The notes: generated from the sequence alone by a model not told the origin. A stretch of DNA of 64,000 nt from Aphanomyces cochlioides (GCA_019828595.1 JAHQRK010000006.1:2294001-2358000), one strand, 5' to 3'. Positions 21,988 through 35,897 are shown, counted from the first letter of the stretch. Numbers and translations are program-made.

Positions 21988-23962
21988 ATGTGGCTCCTCT
22001 GGGCTGCCCTGGCTGTGTCGCAGGCTATCGCTGCGACTCCAGCGACTTGCATCAGCGCATTGGATGGAAATACGTTGGATTTAAGCGCAGGTCGATTGGT
22101 GGACGATGATTTTTGTGATTGCATTGACGGCAGCGACGAACCGACTACCTCTGCGTGTTCTCACATATCAACGGCCATGTTCCATTGCCATAATCAAGGA
22201 CTCGTATCGACAGACATTCATGCAAGTCGAGTCCACGATGGCATCTGTGATTGTTGTGATGGATCGGACGAGCCAGAAGGTGTTTGTCGTGATATGTGCC
22301 AAGCAGAGATTGAAGGACGACGTCGTCGAGCTCGAGAAACTCTAGCCACAGTACAAGCTGGTGTGAACGAACGACATAGAAGAATTGAGCAACTTAAAAT
22401 GGAAGACGCAAAGAAGAAGACTGAAGTGGAAATCCAACGCGGACACATTCGTGAATTGCGGCAGCTCAAATCCCAAGTTCAAATCTTTCTGGATCGCGAG
22501 GCTCGCCTTGAGTATGCAATGCAAGTTGCATCGGCTAAACAGAAGCAAAACGAGGGAAAATGTCTTCCATCGAACAAAGATAGTCAATCCTCATCTGGAG
22601 CTACCACGTCAGCTTCGCCATCGTCACCAGAGCCACAGTCTACTTCCGCACAGCCTTCAACTCCCTCCAAGCAACAAATACCTGATGCTTACAAACACGA
22701 CAAGGTCAAAAGGAAACTTGCTCATGCCATTGTCTATCGTCAAAACGGAGATTGGGTGCGTACCTCGTGTCTTTCGATTGAGTTCTTGATTCCATTTAGA
22801 TGTCGCTTCGATCGTATATGCACGACGTGGTCGAGAAAGCAAAGCGGTATTTACAACTCTGCCACTTTGTGACATTGATTTTCTGACGTAGAATGCCCGC
22901 ACGGTCTGTCATGGAGCGACGTCGAGAAGATTTCTTGGGCCCTTTGTTCAATGGTGGACGAGAAGGCAAAATTGCATTCCTCACGATGGCTTTGCATGGC
23001 GTGGGTTTGATTTTGTCTCCAATTCGAGGGCTGTACGAGGCTGCTTGGTGGATTCACTTCCAGTGGATGCATCTTGTCTACGAATGGCTGCCATCACCGG
23101 TGGTCAACTTGGTATATTCGCCATGCATCATGTCCATTTGACAAAGTTATAGTGGCAATCCGCTCTTGATGTGATTGAAAATGACTACCGATATCATCAG
23201 TCACTGTGGTTTCGACGTCTTTCCCAAGGTCGTTTCTTTTGGTGGCATCTGTACACCTCCTGGGTCTTCGACACTCTGTGGGAAGCCCCTGTCGTTGTCT
23301 ATCAATACCTCTTGTATGCTCTTCATTCTCTGTGCTCTTTATCCTCCACGCTAGTCCTGCCCTCGATAAAAGTGTCGTCTTGGCTGAAGCTGAGAGCTTG
23401 CGCAAGATCATTCAAGACATTGACAATGACATTTCACAAGCTCAGCAGGTTTGCAACCAGCAACAGCATAGATTTCTAACTCTTCTGAGTAGACAATTGA
23501 CACTCTGACGACAGCAGATGCAACCGACTATGGGAAATGCTGTCGTATCCTCAAGGACCAGTGCATCAATGCCAAGTTTGAGGTTTTCTCCCATGTCGAA
23601 AGAGTTTAAGTCTCACGTGTTCCTTTTGTAGAAATACACGTACAAGGTGTGTCCATTTAACAAAATTTCGCAAGACAGAACGAGTCTTGGCACTTGGAAA
23701 CGATGGGAATCGTCATCCACGATGGTCTTTGAAGACGGCGATCGGTGTTGGAATGGGCCAAGCAGGTTATATTTGTTGATGTCTCACCTTCAAACCTCAT
23801 CTTTGTCCTCTGTAGGTCAGCACATGTCGTGTTGGAATGTGCAGCTGCGGACGAAATTGTACGCGTCGAAGAATTGGCGACTTGCCGATACACCATTACG
23901 CTGGCGACACCCGCTGCATGCTCGCAGACTCTGCTGCGTCAGTTAGAGGATGCGCTTAAGTA
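21988..23962 (+). CDS. Glucosidase II beta subunit-like protein (PRKCSH family)
   Basis: Nine or so exons. Glucosidase II trims glucose from N-glycans in the ER; the beta subunit binds mannose and retains the enzyme. Visible: a signal peptide (MWLLWAALAVSQAIA), two LDLa-like modules (DFCDCIDGSDEP, GICDCCDGSDEP), a long charged coiled coil, and near the C-terminus an MRH domain (KYTYKVCPFNKISQ, GDRCWNGPSR, CRYTITLATPAAC). Unusually, the middle holds aromatic, hydrophobic exons (LTMALHGVGLILSP, WWIHFQWMHLVYEW, FFWWHLYTSWVF) that could be membrane segments. The C-terminus ends EDALK, not a KDEL-type signal. Confidence 0.82.
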
Positions 23963-24033
23963 GATGCTCCTTGTTGTCGTTTTTGGGATTTGTCAAGTCA
24001 TGTCTACGCATACAATTCTCTTTATCGTTTCAT

Positions 24034-25728
24034 CTACTTCTTAGTCTTCTTGGGAGTGCCGTCGGCTTTGCGCAGGTCTCGCTTGGAGGTCGAATGGCTA
24101 TCTACAGCAGCCTGGAGGGCTTCGACAAGGATTTTCACTGCGCTGGTGATGAGGGCAGGTGAATGGTTTGCATTAATAGTCATGCGCACGGTAGCAAGTG
24201 GCGTTTCGGTCAAACGGTTGGGCTTCACATGAGGAGAGACAACGGCAAGGCCACGAGTCTTGGCTTCTTCCACAGCTGCACGGCACACTTTCGACATCCA
24301 TTCCTTCGACTCGTTGCCGGCGACAGATTGCGCAACGCGAACGTGGATAACAGGAGACACGGGGTCACTAAGAACTTGGAGACCAGGAATAGCTGAGAGG
24401 AGACCATGGGCTTGGCTTGACAGTTCGCGGAGTTTCTTTACAAGCTCAGGCTCGCGCTTGATAATGCGAATAGATTCTGAAGCCACAGCGGACGTGTAAG
24501 GAGGAGCCGAAGCTGAAAAGACGTAGCCAGCACTGTTAATACGTTGGTAATCGACGACGAGTTGGGAACCAGTCGAGAAGCCACCGACACCTGCAAGCGA
24601 GGTGCTCAACGCACCGCATAAAATGTCCACGTCATCGACACTTACGTTGAAATGTTCAGTAAGACCCTTGCCGGTGGCACCGAGCACGCCAAAGCTGTAT
24701 GTTTCATCGAGGAAAAGGCGGAAGGAGTAGGTTTCACAGAGCTTCACGATGCGTGGGAGGTCAACGATGACTCCAGTATTGCGGAAAAGACCTTCGGTGA
24801 TGAGATATCGTCGTTGAGCATCGGAAGGACGGCGCGCCTTCTTGTCGGCGTCGCGAATGGACTTGAGCACACGTTCAAGGTCTTCCATGTCATTGTGCTT
24901 GTAAAAGAGGGTCGTGCAACGCGCAAGATCAACCCCGGTAAGGATCGACTCAGTGACACCATCGTCCACAACTACCAGATCACCACGCTTGGCGTAAGCA
25001 GGAATGACAGAGGAGCAGGTAGCTTCCAAGTCGGAAAAGGTGATCGTGTCGGTGGTGCCAATGAAGCCAGCAACATCCTTTTCGAGGATTTCATGCGTGT
25101 CAATCGTGCCGTAAAACCCACGAGGGCCACAAGAACCACAGCCGTACTTGGTCAATGCAGATCGAGCAACAGACTTGATTTCAGGACGCGAGGCAAGGCC
25201 GAGGAAATCCAACGTAGCCATGTTGATCAATGGTTCCTCAACGCCTTGAAGCTTGATATGACTTCCGGGCGTTTCTTCGACGACACCAATGCACGTTGGG
25301 AAATCAGGTTGTGGTACAAAGTTGGATGGGACAATCGGTTCAGGAGTCCATTCGTCGACTAAAGCTTGGACTTCAGCTTCCGTGAGCTTCTCACCCGTTT
25401 CTCCCTTTGGTCGCGACGGACTTCTCTTGACGAACGAGATGTAAAAGATAAACACGATCAAGAACGTTTCGATGATCACATGTTCAGGGCTGCGTTCGTA
25501 AATCGTCTTGATGTAGTTGAAATACGTCCATGGAATGCGTTCCAAGACGCGCCAGAGCTGCCCAACATCCCTTGAGGCATACGCTTCCACAATAGGCTGC
25601 GCATTTGCCGTCCACCATTCTCCCCACCACGAGGCATTGTACTGACTCATCGTGAACGCCGCCGAAGTGCGCGCCACAAGCCAAAGAAATTGTGGGTGAC
25701 GTAAACCAACGTCTGGTTTCAAAATCAT
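24034..25728 (-). CDS. Serine palmitoyltransferase subunit 1 (LCB1/SPTLC1)
   Basis: Single exon, 564 aa. Part of the ER enzyme condensing serine with palmitoyl-CoA, the first step of sphingolipid synthesis. A membrane segment lies at about 84-100 (IIETFLIVFIFYISFV). The alpha-oxoamine synthase core follows: YGCGSCGPRGFYGTIDTH, FLDETYSFGVLGATGKGLTE, LCGALSTSLAGVGGF. The PLP-binding lysine present in LCB2 is replaced (STSLAG), the hallmark of the non-catalytic LCB1. Translation may start at 25728 or at the second ATG (MSQYNASWW) about 26 codons later. The tail is lysine-rich. Confidence 0.93.
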   Translation of the reverse strand: MILKPDVGLRHPQFLWLVARTSAAFTMSQYNASWWGEWWTANAQPIVEAYASRDVGQLWRVLERIPWTYFNYIKTIYERSPEHVIIETFLIVFIFYISFVKRSPSRPKGETGEKLTEAEVQALVDEWTPEPIVPSNFVPQPDFPTCIGVVEETPGSHIKLQGVEEPLINMATLDFLGLASRPEIKSVARSALTKYGCGSCGPRGFYGTIDTHEILEKDVAGFIGTTDTITFSDLEATCSSVIPAYAKRGDLVVVDDGVTESILTGVDLARCTTLFYKHNDMEDLERVLKSIRDADKKARRPSDAQRRYLITEGLFRNTGVIVDLPRIVKLCETYSFRLFLDETYSFGVLGATGKGLTEHFNVSVDDVDILCGALSTSLAGVGGFSTGSQLVVDYQRINSAGYVFSASAPPYTSAVASESIRIIKREPELVKKLRELSSQAHGLLSAIPGLQVLSDPVSPVIHVRVAQSVAGNESKEWMSKVCRAAVEEAKTRGLAVVSPHVKPNRLTETPLATVRMTINANHSPALITSAVKILVEALQAAVDSHSTSKRDLRKADGTPKKTKK

Positions 25729-26348
25729 CTCATTGGTTAAAAATATTTAAAATTCACCAATCAAATGCCTTTCTTACAACAATTGGGATCAACCTTGGAA
25801 GAAAGCCACATCCACTTGCGCTTTCACGGCAACCAGAGCCGCTGCACGCAACCACAGCTACGACGAAATGTCGCCTCGATGCATTGAACTCATCAGGATT
25901 TGATCACAGCGAAACGACAGTGCGACAATAAGATCTTCACATCGCGTGTCCAATTAAGTACGAATATTAAGTGCGCATGTCGCGTGTGTCTCTGTCGCCA
26001 CTGACCCGTGCATGGAAAAGCCTATTCCGTCTCGACAAGCACGGCACTGCTTTGCTTGACGGCTTGAGAGCGTTAAGAGCTATTGAATCTCTATTGTTCT
26101 CACTGAGTTGTCGTTGCCAACGCATTCTATTCGCTGCTCGAAAAGATCGTGGAATTAAATTTTCGACAAGTTTATACAGAATGCAAGATACAATTTAATT
26201 TTGGAATTATATCAAGTTATAAAAACAGAGAGTTTATGCATTTATTTGGAGAGGTTTTTGATATCCGAGAGACACGAGCCGACGCAGAGCTTGGCGGTTA
26301 CATGGAATCCGACCTTGCAGGATATCTCGACACTTGTGAGAAGACTTG
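25729..26348. promoter_or_regulatory. Divergent promoter between LCB1 and MAP kinase
   Basis: 620 bp without a supported gene. ACCAATCAAATG occurs about 25 bp upstream of the LCB1 start at 25757. Confidence 0.35.
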
Positions 26349-27951
<1,603 letters not shown>

Positions 27952-28058
27952 TCATGCTTTTAAGGAAGGTGACGAACTCACTTTGGTAGACTGTCCAAGG
28001 ACACGAAAGAATAAAATTTGATACACCAAGTGTGAAAGAACACTCTATAAAGGCAAAT

Positions 28059-29762
28059 CTATTTCTTGTAGTAATTTGTCCACGGGCCACTACCCTTCGC
28101 GTAGAAGTCCATCGGATATGACTCTTGCCACGCCGTCTCGGCCAAGCACACTTCGGCTTCATACGCTGTCAAGAGAGGCTATTGTAGCATGATCAACATA
28201 GTCCTTAGGACGATTCTACCTTGGTAAAAGCGTAACCCCAATCAATGGACAAACGAGGACAGGCAACTTGAATCCAAGCGTCCACTTCACGAAACATTGC
28301 CAGCTGTATACAATCATAAAAATGGCCAAAGGAGCGGGCTTACCTTGTCAGGGAAAATCTCTGAGAGAAGCAGAGTAAAATATTTCTTGCCTTGACGCTC
28401 GACGAGAGATGTAATGTGGTCAAGGATGACGGGACTGCCTTGCCGTCCCAATGTGCCCATGATGATTCCAAAAGTCTGTGCGGATTTGGCTCGCTCGACA
28501 GCTTCTCTGCATGGACATGAGACAAGTTCAACAATAAGACGTACTTGCGAATGGAAACCATTTGGGGCAAGTCATAGCTTTCGCAAGACAGAACCTTTGG
28601 GTATGGATCATATCGATAGGCTTTCACCGTTGGGTTGGCAATCATCGCCGACTGAGGAGATAATAAATGAAAGAACAAAAAGTGAGAATACCTCGAGATG
28701 GAAGCGACCATCAGCAACAAAAACGAGAGCTTCACGGTCTGGAAATTGAGGCGATGTACAACCGAGCACTTCACCAGGAGACAAAGGCTTGGCTTGGGGA
28801 ACAACGATGTCGGTGAAATAAGATTTCAATTCGTTCAAAGCAACATGCATCGCTGTCGCAAATTGGATCGTGCCCATGAGAGCAAGCTATATGAAAGTAG
28901 ATGAACAATGGAATTCAGGTTGGGATGAACCTTCGTGTCGGGGTGGAAAGTTAGTTTCATGCATTCAACAAGCTGAACATGCGTAAATTTGTGCAAGTCA
29001 TGTGAATAGCCACGTACATGCGTGACGTCAATCGTAATGTCGACGAAAACGTAAAGCATCTTGATGGTCGTGACATCAATCGGAACCAGACAACTGTGAC
29101 CGTAATGCACCATAAAATCAGCTCCCAGAGCTTTTGCCGTCAAATCATCGACGCAGCAAGCACCGTACGTAACCTATAAGCTCGAAGCCTTACATACAGA
29201 AGATGGTGTAGTGCCATACGTCGCCCATAATGATGCTGGTTGCGCCAGCAAAACGTTCAATGATGTCAGATATAACGCAAGAATACAAGAGCAATCCTTC
29301 GGGGAATTGCAGTGCCACTCGCCTGGCTCCAGCCTAGAGCGCAGGGTCAATAAAGCATACCAAACAGCACTCAATCACTTGTTTGATTTTCCAAATCGTC
29401 TTTCGGATTTCAAAATTGTAATTCCAAGGCAACTAAGCAATAAACAGCCTAGGTCGAGAGGAGCACAGTGCAGCGAACCTGTTCAATCGCTTTGGTAAGC
29501 TCAGGGTCATTTTGAATCTCGTCTGGAATTTGATTAGCCATCTTTCGTCGCACTGCGGCGGCTGATGATTTGCGCTTCACCACTCTAGAAACACGTTGAG
29601 TTAAACTCCAATTTGAGATATTCATCGCACTTTGTTTCATTGAAACCTGTTGTAGTAGCATTGGTCTCATTTGTCGATGAAGATGCAGTCTCCGAGACGG
29701 GCTTGCGGCCACTGAATCGACGAGGAAGTCCAGCGGCTCCATCAGTGTCGACGGTGCTCATC
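28059..29762 (-). CDS. DPH1: Diphthamide synthesis subunit DPH1
   Basis: Six or more exons. DPH1 with DPH2 forms a radical-type iron-sulfur enzyme that adds the 3-amino-3-carboxypropyl group of SAM to a histidine of elongation factor 2. Cluster cysteines are seen in [29 protein letters not shown] and [10 protein letters not shown]. Also present are [14 protein letters not shown] and the C-terminal signature [20 protein letters not shown] then [11 protein letters not shown]. The N-terminal exon ([20 protein letters not shown]) is low-complexity; its junction near 29580 is uncertain. A TCATCCGGATAA motif lies 29 bp upstream of the ATG. Confidence 0.88.
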
Positions 29763-30031
29763 GTGCTCGATTCAAAATGAATTATCCGGTTCATCCGGAT
29801 AAGAACAAAGGATTCTCAGCTGACCAATCCAAAACCAGAATAAATTCTGAATTTTACCCAATCACATAATTTCAATTTATAATTTCATTTGATTAAAATT
29901 TATTTTATATTTTTTAATTGGAAAAAATAAATTGTCTATTTGGCCAATAGAATCTGTTACGCGCATAGATTCTACGTTGAAGCCTTGTTGATGGCGCGCA
30001 AGAGAGCGACTTGCTCGTTCCCACGATTGGA
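29763..30031. promoter_or_regulatory. Divergent promoter, DPH1 / OSCA channel
   Basis: 270 bp, very AT-rich in the middle (29870-29935). It carries ATTATCCGG and TCATCCGGATAA at 29781-29802, and CCAATCC/CCAATCAC boxes at 29823 and 29859. No gene. Confidence 0.4.
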
Positions 30032-32756
30032 ATGAACGCCACGTCCAACTCGACGCATGATATATGGCACGTAGACTACACCCGCAAGCGGATGGAACAA
30101 GCTGCTCAAGGATGGAAGAGTATTGGCCTTGTCTTTGCAGTGAACAGTTGCATGTTCATCGTGGCATGTCTTCTCTTTAGAGTGGCAAGAAGCAGTCGAA
30201 CAAGTCTCTTCTTTATGGGCACAGCAAATTCCAACTACGAGGCGTATCCCTTCAATGTTCCCATGACAACATGGGCTCGCTTTGTTGCATTCCTTAAATC
30301 CTCCGTTGATGTGGAAACACTTCATCGTGATGTCGGTGACGAAGGCGCGTTTTACCTCACATTTCAGATCTACGCCCTCAAGATGTTGCTTGCGATGAGT
30401 CTATTCGCCTTCGTATTTTTGATTCCAACGTACATTGCCTCAGCAACCACGCCCATCTACGCCTTCAGTACAACGACGATTCGAGCGCTGCCAAACAAAT
30501 CACCGCTCCTGTGGATCCCAGTGGCTAGCTGCTATGTCTTCTCTCTCTTCTACGCAATCTTCCTGAATCGCTTAAGCCGGCTCTGTCACAACAAAGACCC
30601 AACACAGACAAACTTACTTTGCATGCTTCCGACGGAACTGAGCGCGAAAACTGTTCTTGTTGACGCTGGTGCTCCACTGTCGATGTCCCAAGAACGAATC
30701 TTCTATCTCTTGGATCAAGTAAGTGCTCTCCGTCAAGTCTAGACTGACAAAAATCTTGTAGATATTTCCTGGCTACGTTGCACATGTCACTGTGGTGTAT
30801 GACTTGGGAGAGTACAAGCGCAACTACTCGAAGCGCTTGGCCATGGAAAACTCGATTGAACGGCTGAATGTCCTCCTGGCTCGAAAACACCAAGGCAAGT
30901 TGCGATGGTACTCGCATCTTTTCCATGCACCATTTTCGTTTCTTTCGTCCATTCCAATGTCTGGTCAAATCATGACTCTCCAAAAAGACATCGATAAACT
31001 TCACCAAGCCGAAGTTGTTTCTCTCAATCGTATTTTGACGACACACCGAGGCACTGGCCGCATCTTTGTCATTTTCAAAGATGCCAAGTCAAAGGCTAAG
31101 TTTGTTCGCAAGACAGCTCGCCGGTCTTTAAACCATCTCCTTGAACTAGTCCCCGAACGAGACCAAATTACACGTACGTTTTCCTCTATAGACGTCATTT
31201 GATGTCTTCGCAGTTCGTCAAAAAGTGAAAGAACTCCGTCTGACGGCGTGGCACTTGGTACTTGCCCCAGAGCCAGATGACTTGGACTGGCATTTTATTT
31301 CCTATCACCGTGCAAAGCGAACCGCGCAAACGGTTTTCCTGTACACATTTTTGACGGTCTTTATCGTTCTCTTCACATCGCCACTGGCAGTCACATCAGC
31401 AATTTCAACTGGATCGTATTCAGGTACCATGGCTCATTCATCGCAATGACGACAAATTATGAAGGCACGGCCAAGTCTGTCAATGATTTGGTGTTTCAGA
31501 CCAAGGAATGGGTTGCAAATATGTCACCTGCCATGGCCAACATGACGTTCTCATATATTCCGACAATGATGTACGTCAATGCTTCAGTTTGCTAGAAATC
31601 ACCATGACGACATTAGACTGGTCATGATCAACGCAGTCCTTCTCAACGTTATTTTGCACGCAGGACGCATGCAGCCTAAGAGCACTGACTCGGACAAGGA
31701 GAAGAGCATTTTGCGCTACAGTGCCTTGTGTAAGGATGCCGATGGAGGTATCCGGCGCTGATCATCTGTCTAGACCTGATTTTCAACACCTTGATTGTGC
31801 CAAGTTTCACATTTGTCTCCATCAGCTCGCTCATTCAACATTTCATGAATCAAGGACAAGTACTTGTCATTTATGAGCGCTCGTCTCACTCAGCACTAGG
31901 TCTTGGAAATCTTTGAGATGCTGTTTCTCAACAACTCAGGTGTCTTCTTCGTCAACTACGGTAAGCGTCGCCGAGAATAATTTATCATTGTGAATACCCA
32001 GTTATTCAACGTGCATTTATCGGCTCAGCGGTAGTTGCGCTGCGTCTCTCCGAGGTATTTGTGTTATGAAGAGTTTGCATTTCCATGTGGCGGTAGGCAG
32101 CTCAAATGTTTTGGAAAGTCTGCCGCGCTGTCACTCCTGCCGAGCATCAGAAAGCTGTGGAGCCTTGGAAATTCTACACTGGCACTCAGTCTGCACTTCA
32201 AATTAGGTACGTCGTGCACACATGGCATACTCGTGAATTTTTGCATAGTGTTTTGGTGGTCATATTTTCGTTCAGCACAGTTGTGCCCGTGATTTTACCA
32301 TTTGGAGTATTTTACTTTTTCATGCAACATCTTGTTGACAAGTACGCTCCATGGCCTGGCGACTTCAACGTGAATTTTAGGTATTCCTTGCTCTACGTGC
32401 GACCAAAGATCAAAGGAAAAGGCACAATTGCTAAAACAAGCACGCATGCCAGCATGCTTGCTCTCTTGATCTATCAAACAGCGATGGCAGGTTTCTTTAT
32501 CGTTCGTGGCACAGCACGCCAAATCATTGCGGTGGTTGTCCTTGTTTTGGTGTCATCACTCCTTGTGATGTGGAACTACATCCGTGACAAAGAGCAGCTT
32601 TATCGAGCAGTTGGGAAAGCCTATGCGCCAGAGCAAACTGTGCTATTGAGCCCAACATCAAAATCCGTCGACATGTACCGAGATCCCATCCTGAGGCTGC
32701 TTGAGCCAACGTCAAAAACTCAAAGCGAACGATATGGCTCAATGGGAGTACTGTAA
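30032..32756 (+). CDS. OSCA/TMEM63-family mechanosensitive (CSC1-like) cation channel
   Basis: Seven to nine exons, around 800 aa. These channels open on membrane tension or osmotic stress. Many hydrophobic segments are visible, e.g. GLVFAVNSCMFIVACLLFRV, MLLAMSLFAFVFLIPTYI and SVLVVIFSFSTVVPVILPFG. A cytosolic loop between TM segments carries AHVTVVYDLGEYKR, RIFVIFKDAKSKAKF and WHLVLAPEPDDLDWHFI, the family's RNA-recognition-like loop. Later come LLPALIICLDLIF-type pore helices and FNVNFRYSLLYVRPKIKGK. The ATG at 30032 follows a short open run. It ends 8 bp from the MinC stop on the opposite strand. Confidence 0.87.
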
Positions 32757-32764
32757 ATTAATTC

Positions 32765-33766
32765 TTAAGGACGTCCTGGCACCACTGATTTAAACTGCAA
32801 GACGCCGTCTCCTAGCCACACGACAGTCGGGCGGTCATCCACCTAAGACCAAGAGTGAACATGCAATTTGAAACTAAGATACGTACGACGTCGCCTCTTT
32901 CGCGAGCTTCCAATGCGTCGCAAGTGGTGAATGTATCAGCAATTGATATCAACTCGGCGTCAAACTTTTGAGCAAAGACCTATGACAACTTGTTTAGAGC
33001 CATTGAGTGTTGGTCATACCTTGGCATCTGTGTTGCCGCCTATTCCAGCCAAAGCACGGCCCTTTAATACACCATAGACGTGAATGTCACCGTCAGCGAG
33101 CACTTCAGCTCCTGAGTTCACAGAGCCCAGGACGATCAAGTTTTGACCCTTGGCATAGATTTGCTGTCCAGTGCGCACTGAGGATTCGACAATCTTCATT
33201 CCCGTGACCTGTGGTCTTGTGCTCTCAAGAGTCTCGCTGCTTTGGTCTGATGTCATCGATGAGCTTTCAGTTGTATCCTCGATCTTGGTGTAAGACTCTT
33301 CTGATACAAAATGATCCTGAGCTTCCGGCACTCCATTCGACACAAAATTAATGCGACCCTCGCTGTCGCTGATGTCCGAGCCAATAACACTGGGAACCTG
33401 GAGAGTCCTCCATGCCATGTTCTTGACATCTTCGCTTGCATTTGTGATACCAATAGGAATGAGGTTTGCATCCTTCAACGAGCGTACTAGCGATCGAAAC
33501 TCTGACGCTTTGATCGGAGACACGTGTGGCGATCCATTCGAGCTCACATTGGACAAGTCCAAGACGACAGGACCTCGCAAATTCCAATTTGCACGGGCAT
33601 GTGTCACAATGGATGCCATGTCATATTCACCATTCACACGGACGGGAGCATGCAGCTTGAGAGTGGGTATAAGATATGCGCCTCCAAGCACTTGAAGGCC
33701 AGACACAACGGACACAGCAAGCGGTTTCTGGAGTTGAAACTTGCGGATTACATGGGATCCTGCCAT
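32765..33766 (-). CDS. minC: MinC homologue (septum-site determining protein)
   Basis: Three exons. The N-terminal domain (about 1-110) has [52 protein letters not shown] and [17 protein letters not shown]. After an acidic Ser/Thr linker, the MinC C-terminal beta-helix follows: [60 protein letters not shown] and [13 protein letters not shown]. The end [15 protein letters not shown] is in a last exon after a 50-nt intron. In bacteria MinC blocks FtsZ ring assembly; in some protists with mitochondrial FtsZ a Min system persists in mitochondria. Location here is inferred. Typical introns argue against bacterial contamination. Confidence 0.88.
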
Positions 33767-34160
33767 TTGCGATGGCGGAATGTTCAGGTGATGTGACAGA
33801 ATGACTTGGGTATCCGCATAATCAAAGGTATCTTTCCGGAATCCGGATAAAGAACAAATTTATCGGAGCATCTATCATCCGGATAAAGATGCCAACGTTG
33901 GAAATAGAATTCCTAGTTGTTCGAAAATTCATGAATCAAAATTTTATTTAATGACTTCATATTTGTAATATTATATAATATTGATGAATATTAATATTGT
34001 GTATCCGGATAATCATTCCAGCCCCCCGTTTTGCCCTGGAAAAGCAATCCTAATCTATGACCATACAAAATCCAAGTGATTTCACAAAGCCCGTGGATTC
34101 CTTCTCGATATCGAGCTCACTTTTTGATTTGCAGTCAACAAGACAAGTAGAACCGCCGCC
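33767..34160. promoter_or_regulatory. Divergent promoter, MinC / superoxide dismutase, with CCGGATAA motifs
   Basis: 390 bp holding four variants of the motif: TATCCGCATAA (33811), AATCCGGATAAAG (33840), ATCATCCGGATAAAG (33874) and GTATCCGGATAA (34001). The sequence between is AT-rich with ATATTAATATT-like runs. No gene. Confidence 0.5.
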
Positions 34161-34887
34161 ATGACCTTCACGTTGCCTGAATTGAAGTACGAATACAACG
34201 CGTTGGAACCCTTCGTGGACACGCAAACCATGAACATCCACCACACTAAGCACCACCAAGCTTACATCAACAACATCAACAACTACATTGCTGGTGTATG
34301 TGCAATTTTCAAGAGAAGGAAATTCTCATGATGACGTAGGATGCTGGCGCTGAATTGCGCTCGAAATCGATCTTGGAAGTCGTCAAGACTGCCACCGCTC
34401 CCGCTGTCCGTAACAACGGAGGTGGTCACTACAACCACAGCTTGTTCTGGACCTGGATGGCTGCCCCTGGCTCCACCAACACAGCGCCCCACGGCAACTT
34501 GAAGGCCCGCATTGAAGCTGACTTCGGCTCGTTGGGCCAATTGAAGGAAAAGTTCAACGCCGCTGCTTCTACTCGATTCGGCTCCGGCTGGGCCTGGTTG
34601 GGTGTCCGTGCTGATGGCTCCCTCGGCATTACCTCTACCCCCAACCAAGGTAGACATCATTTGAATCGCCTCTGTTGACAAGTTTTGTAGACAACCCGTT
34701 GATGCCTAACTCCGAAGATCCTATGATTCCTATTCTCGGTTTGGATGTCTGGGAACATGCCTACTACTTGAAGTACCAAAACCGCCGCCCTGAGTACATC
34801 TCTGCTTTCTGGAACGTGGCCAACTGGGACAAGGTTGTCGAATACTACGACAACTACGCCTCGCAAGGCCAAGCTGTCCCCATCTGA
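34161..34887 (+). CDS. Iron/manganese superoxide dismutase
   Basis: Three exons, about 215 aa. Converts superoxide to hydrogen peroxide and oxygen. Metal ligands are readable: His in [13 protein letters not shown], His in [11 protein letters not shown], and Asp and His in [16 protein letters not shown]. The N-terminus starts [18 protein letters not shown] with no targeting extension, which suggests a cytosolic form. Codon use is strongly biased to C/G endings, consistent with high expression. The start fits a GCCGCCATG context. I cannot fix Fe versus Mn from sequence alone. Confidence 0.94.
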
Positions 34888-35897
34888 GGCGAGATTAGCT
34901 CACCCCCAAATTCATGTCTGTGAATTTGCCACTTTCATTTGAATAAAGGTGTTTTTGTTACCATTCTTGTCTTCTTGTCAATGTCCTGCACTGCATATAA
35001 GTACCGTCGCATTCTACAGATCCCCCATGGAATGCTGTTGAGGTTGAGAACGTGCTGGTTGAAGATGCGCCCCCATGCCCAGGTTGGCTGAAAAGATGTT
35101 CGGGGCATCCAATCCCAAGCCCTTCACTCATCATGTGGTCGAACACGAGACCTTCTTTCGGATTCATCGAAGATGCACATACATGCTTTGTTGCTCATAT
35201 CGTACTCACATCACAGGCACACGCCCCGCCGCACCCATGCACTTTCCATCGGCCAAGGCCACAAATCCGCAGTTGCGTCAATCACAAAATTCTATCTTCG
35301 CATTTGATTGGTTAAAACTCTAAGAGAAAATCCATGATGAACTTTCTGGCATGAAATCAATCTGTCTTTGACTGTCTTTGATATCTCTCGTGTACGACAA
35401 CGAAACAACCCCAGCATAGATTCTTGACTAAACCTTCATTGATGCTAATCAACTCGATGGCTTCCATTTACAAATCCATGGAGAAATTTCAAAATTGACT
35501 CCAACCAACGTCGCTGAGGCTATGTATCTCGCACCTGTTATGCCAAGAATGACAAGGTTGGGACTTCCTGGGAAAAGACGTGGATACGAGCATCGTGATT
35601 GACGATCGCTGCACCGATGTAATGCGTGTGAATTCGATGGATCAATCGTGCCGAGGTTGCTCATCACGCGAAATGCTCCGAGGTTGCCTACCTTTGTCAT
35701 TCCGCAATCAAAAGCTCTGTAATCAAAGTCAATCAGACGTCGGAAGTCAGAATGCGATTTGATTGGCTAAAAATAAATAATTTAATTTAGTTTGGGGATT
35801 TTAATTGAATAAATATTAATTTGATTTTTTCCAATCGAAATTGACTTCTTTTTCCCTCTGTTCATCAACAATTTGAAGAGCCAAGAATTCCTCCGCA
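34888..35897. other. 1-kb gap with one uncertain small ORF
   Basis: An 82-codon ORF at 35075-35323 (starts MPRLAEKMFGASNPK) is the only one with protein-like composition, but I do not recognise it and it may be chance or an exon of an undetected gene. CCAAT-type boxes GATTGGTTAAAAC (35309) and GATTGGCTAAAAA (35761) flank the gap; the second lies about 130 bp before the next gene. Confidence 0.3.

Noticed and set aside
24652..25362. 236-codon open frame on the plus strand
   Set aside because: It is the antisense of the conserved LCB1 coding sequence; its protein has no recognisable features and the codon-biased sense gene explains the openness.
35075..35323. 82-codon plus-strand ORF after superoxide dismutase
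   Set aside because: No recognised motif and the obvious alternative frames are equally open; noted in the gap entry only.
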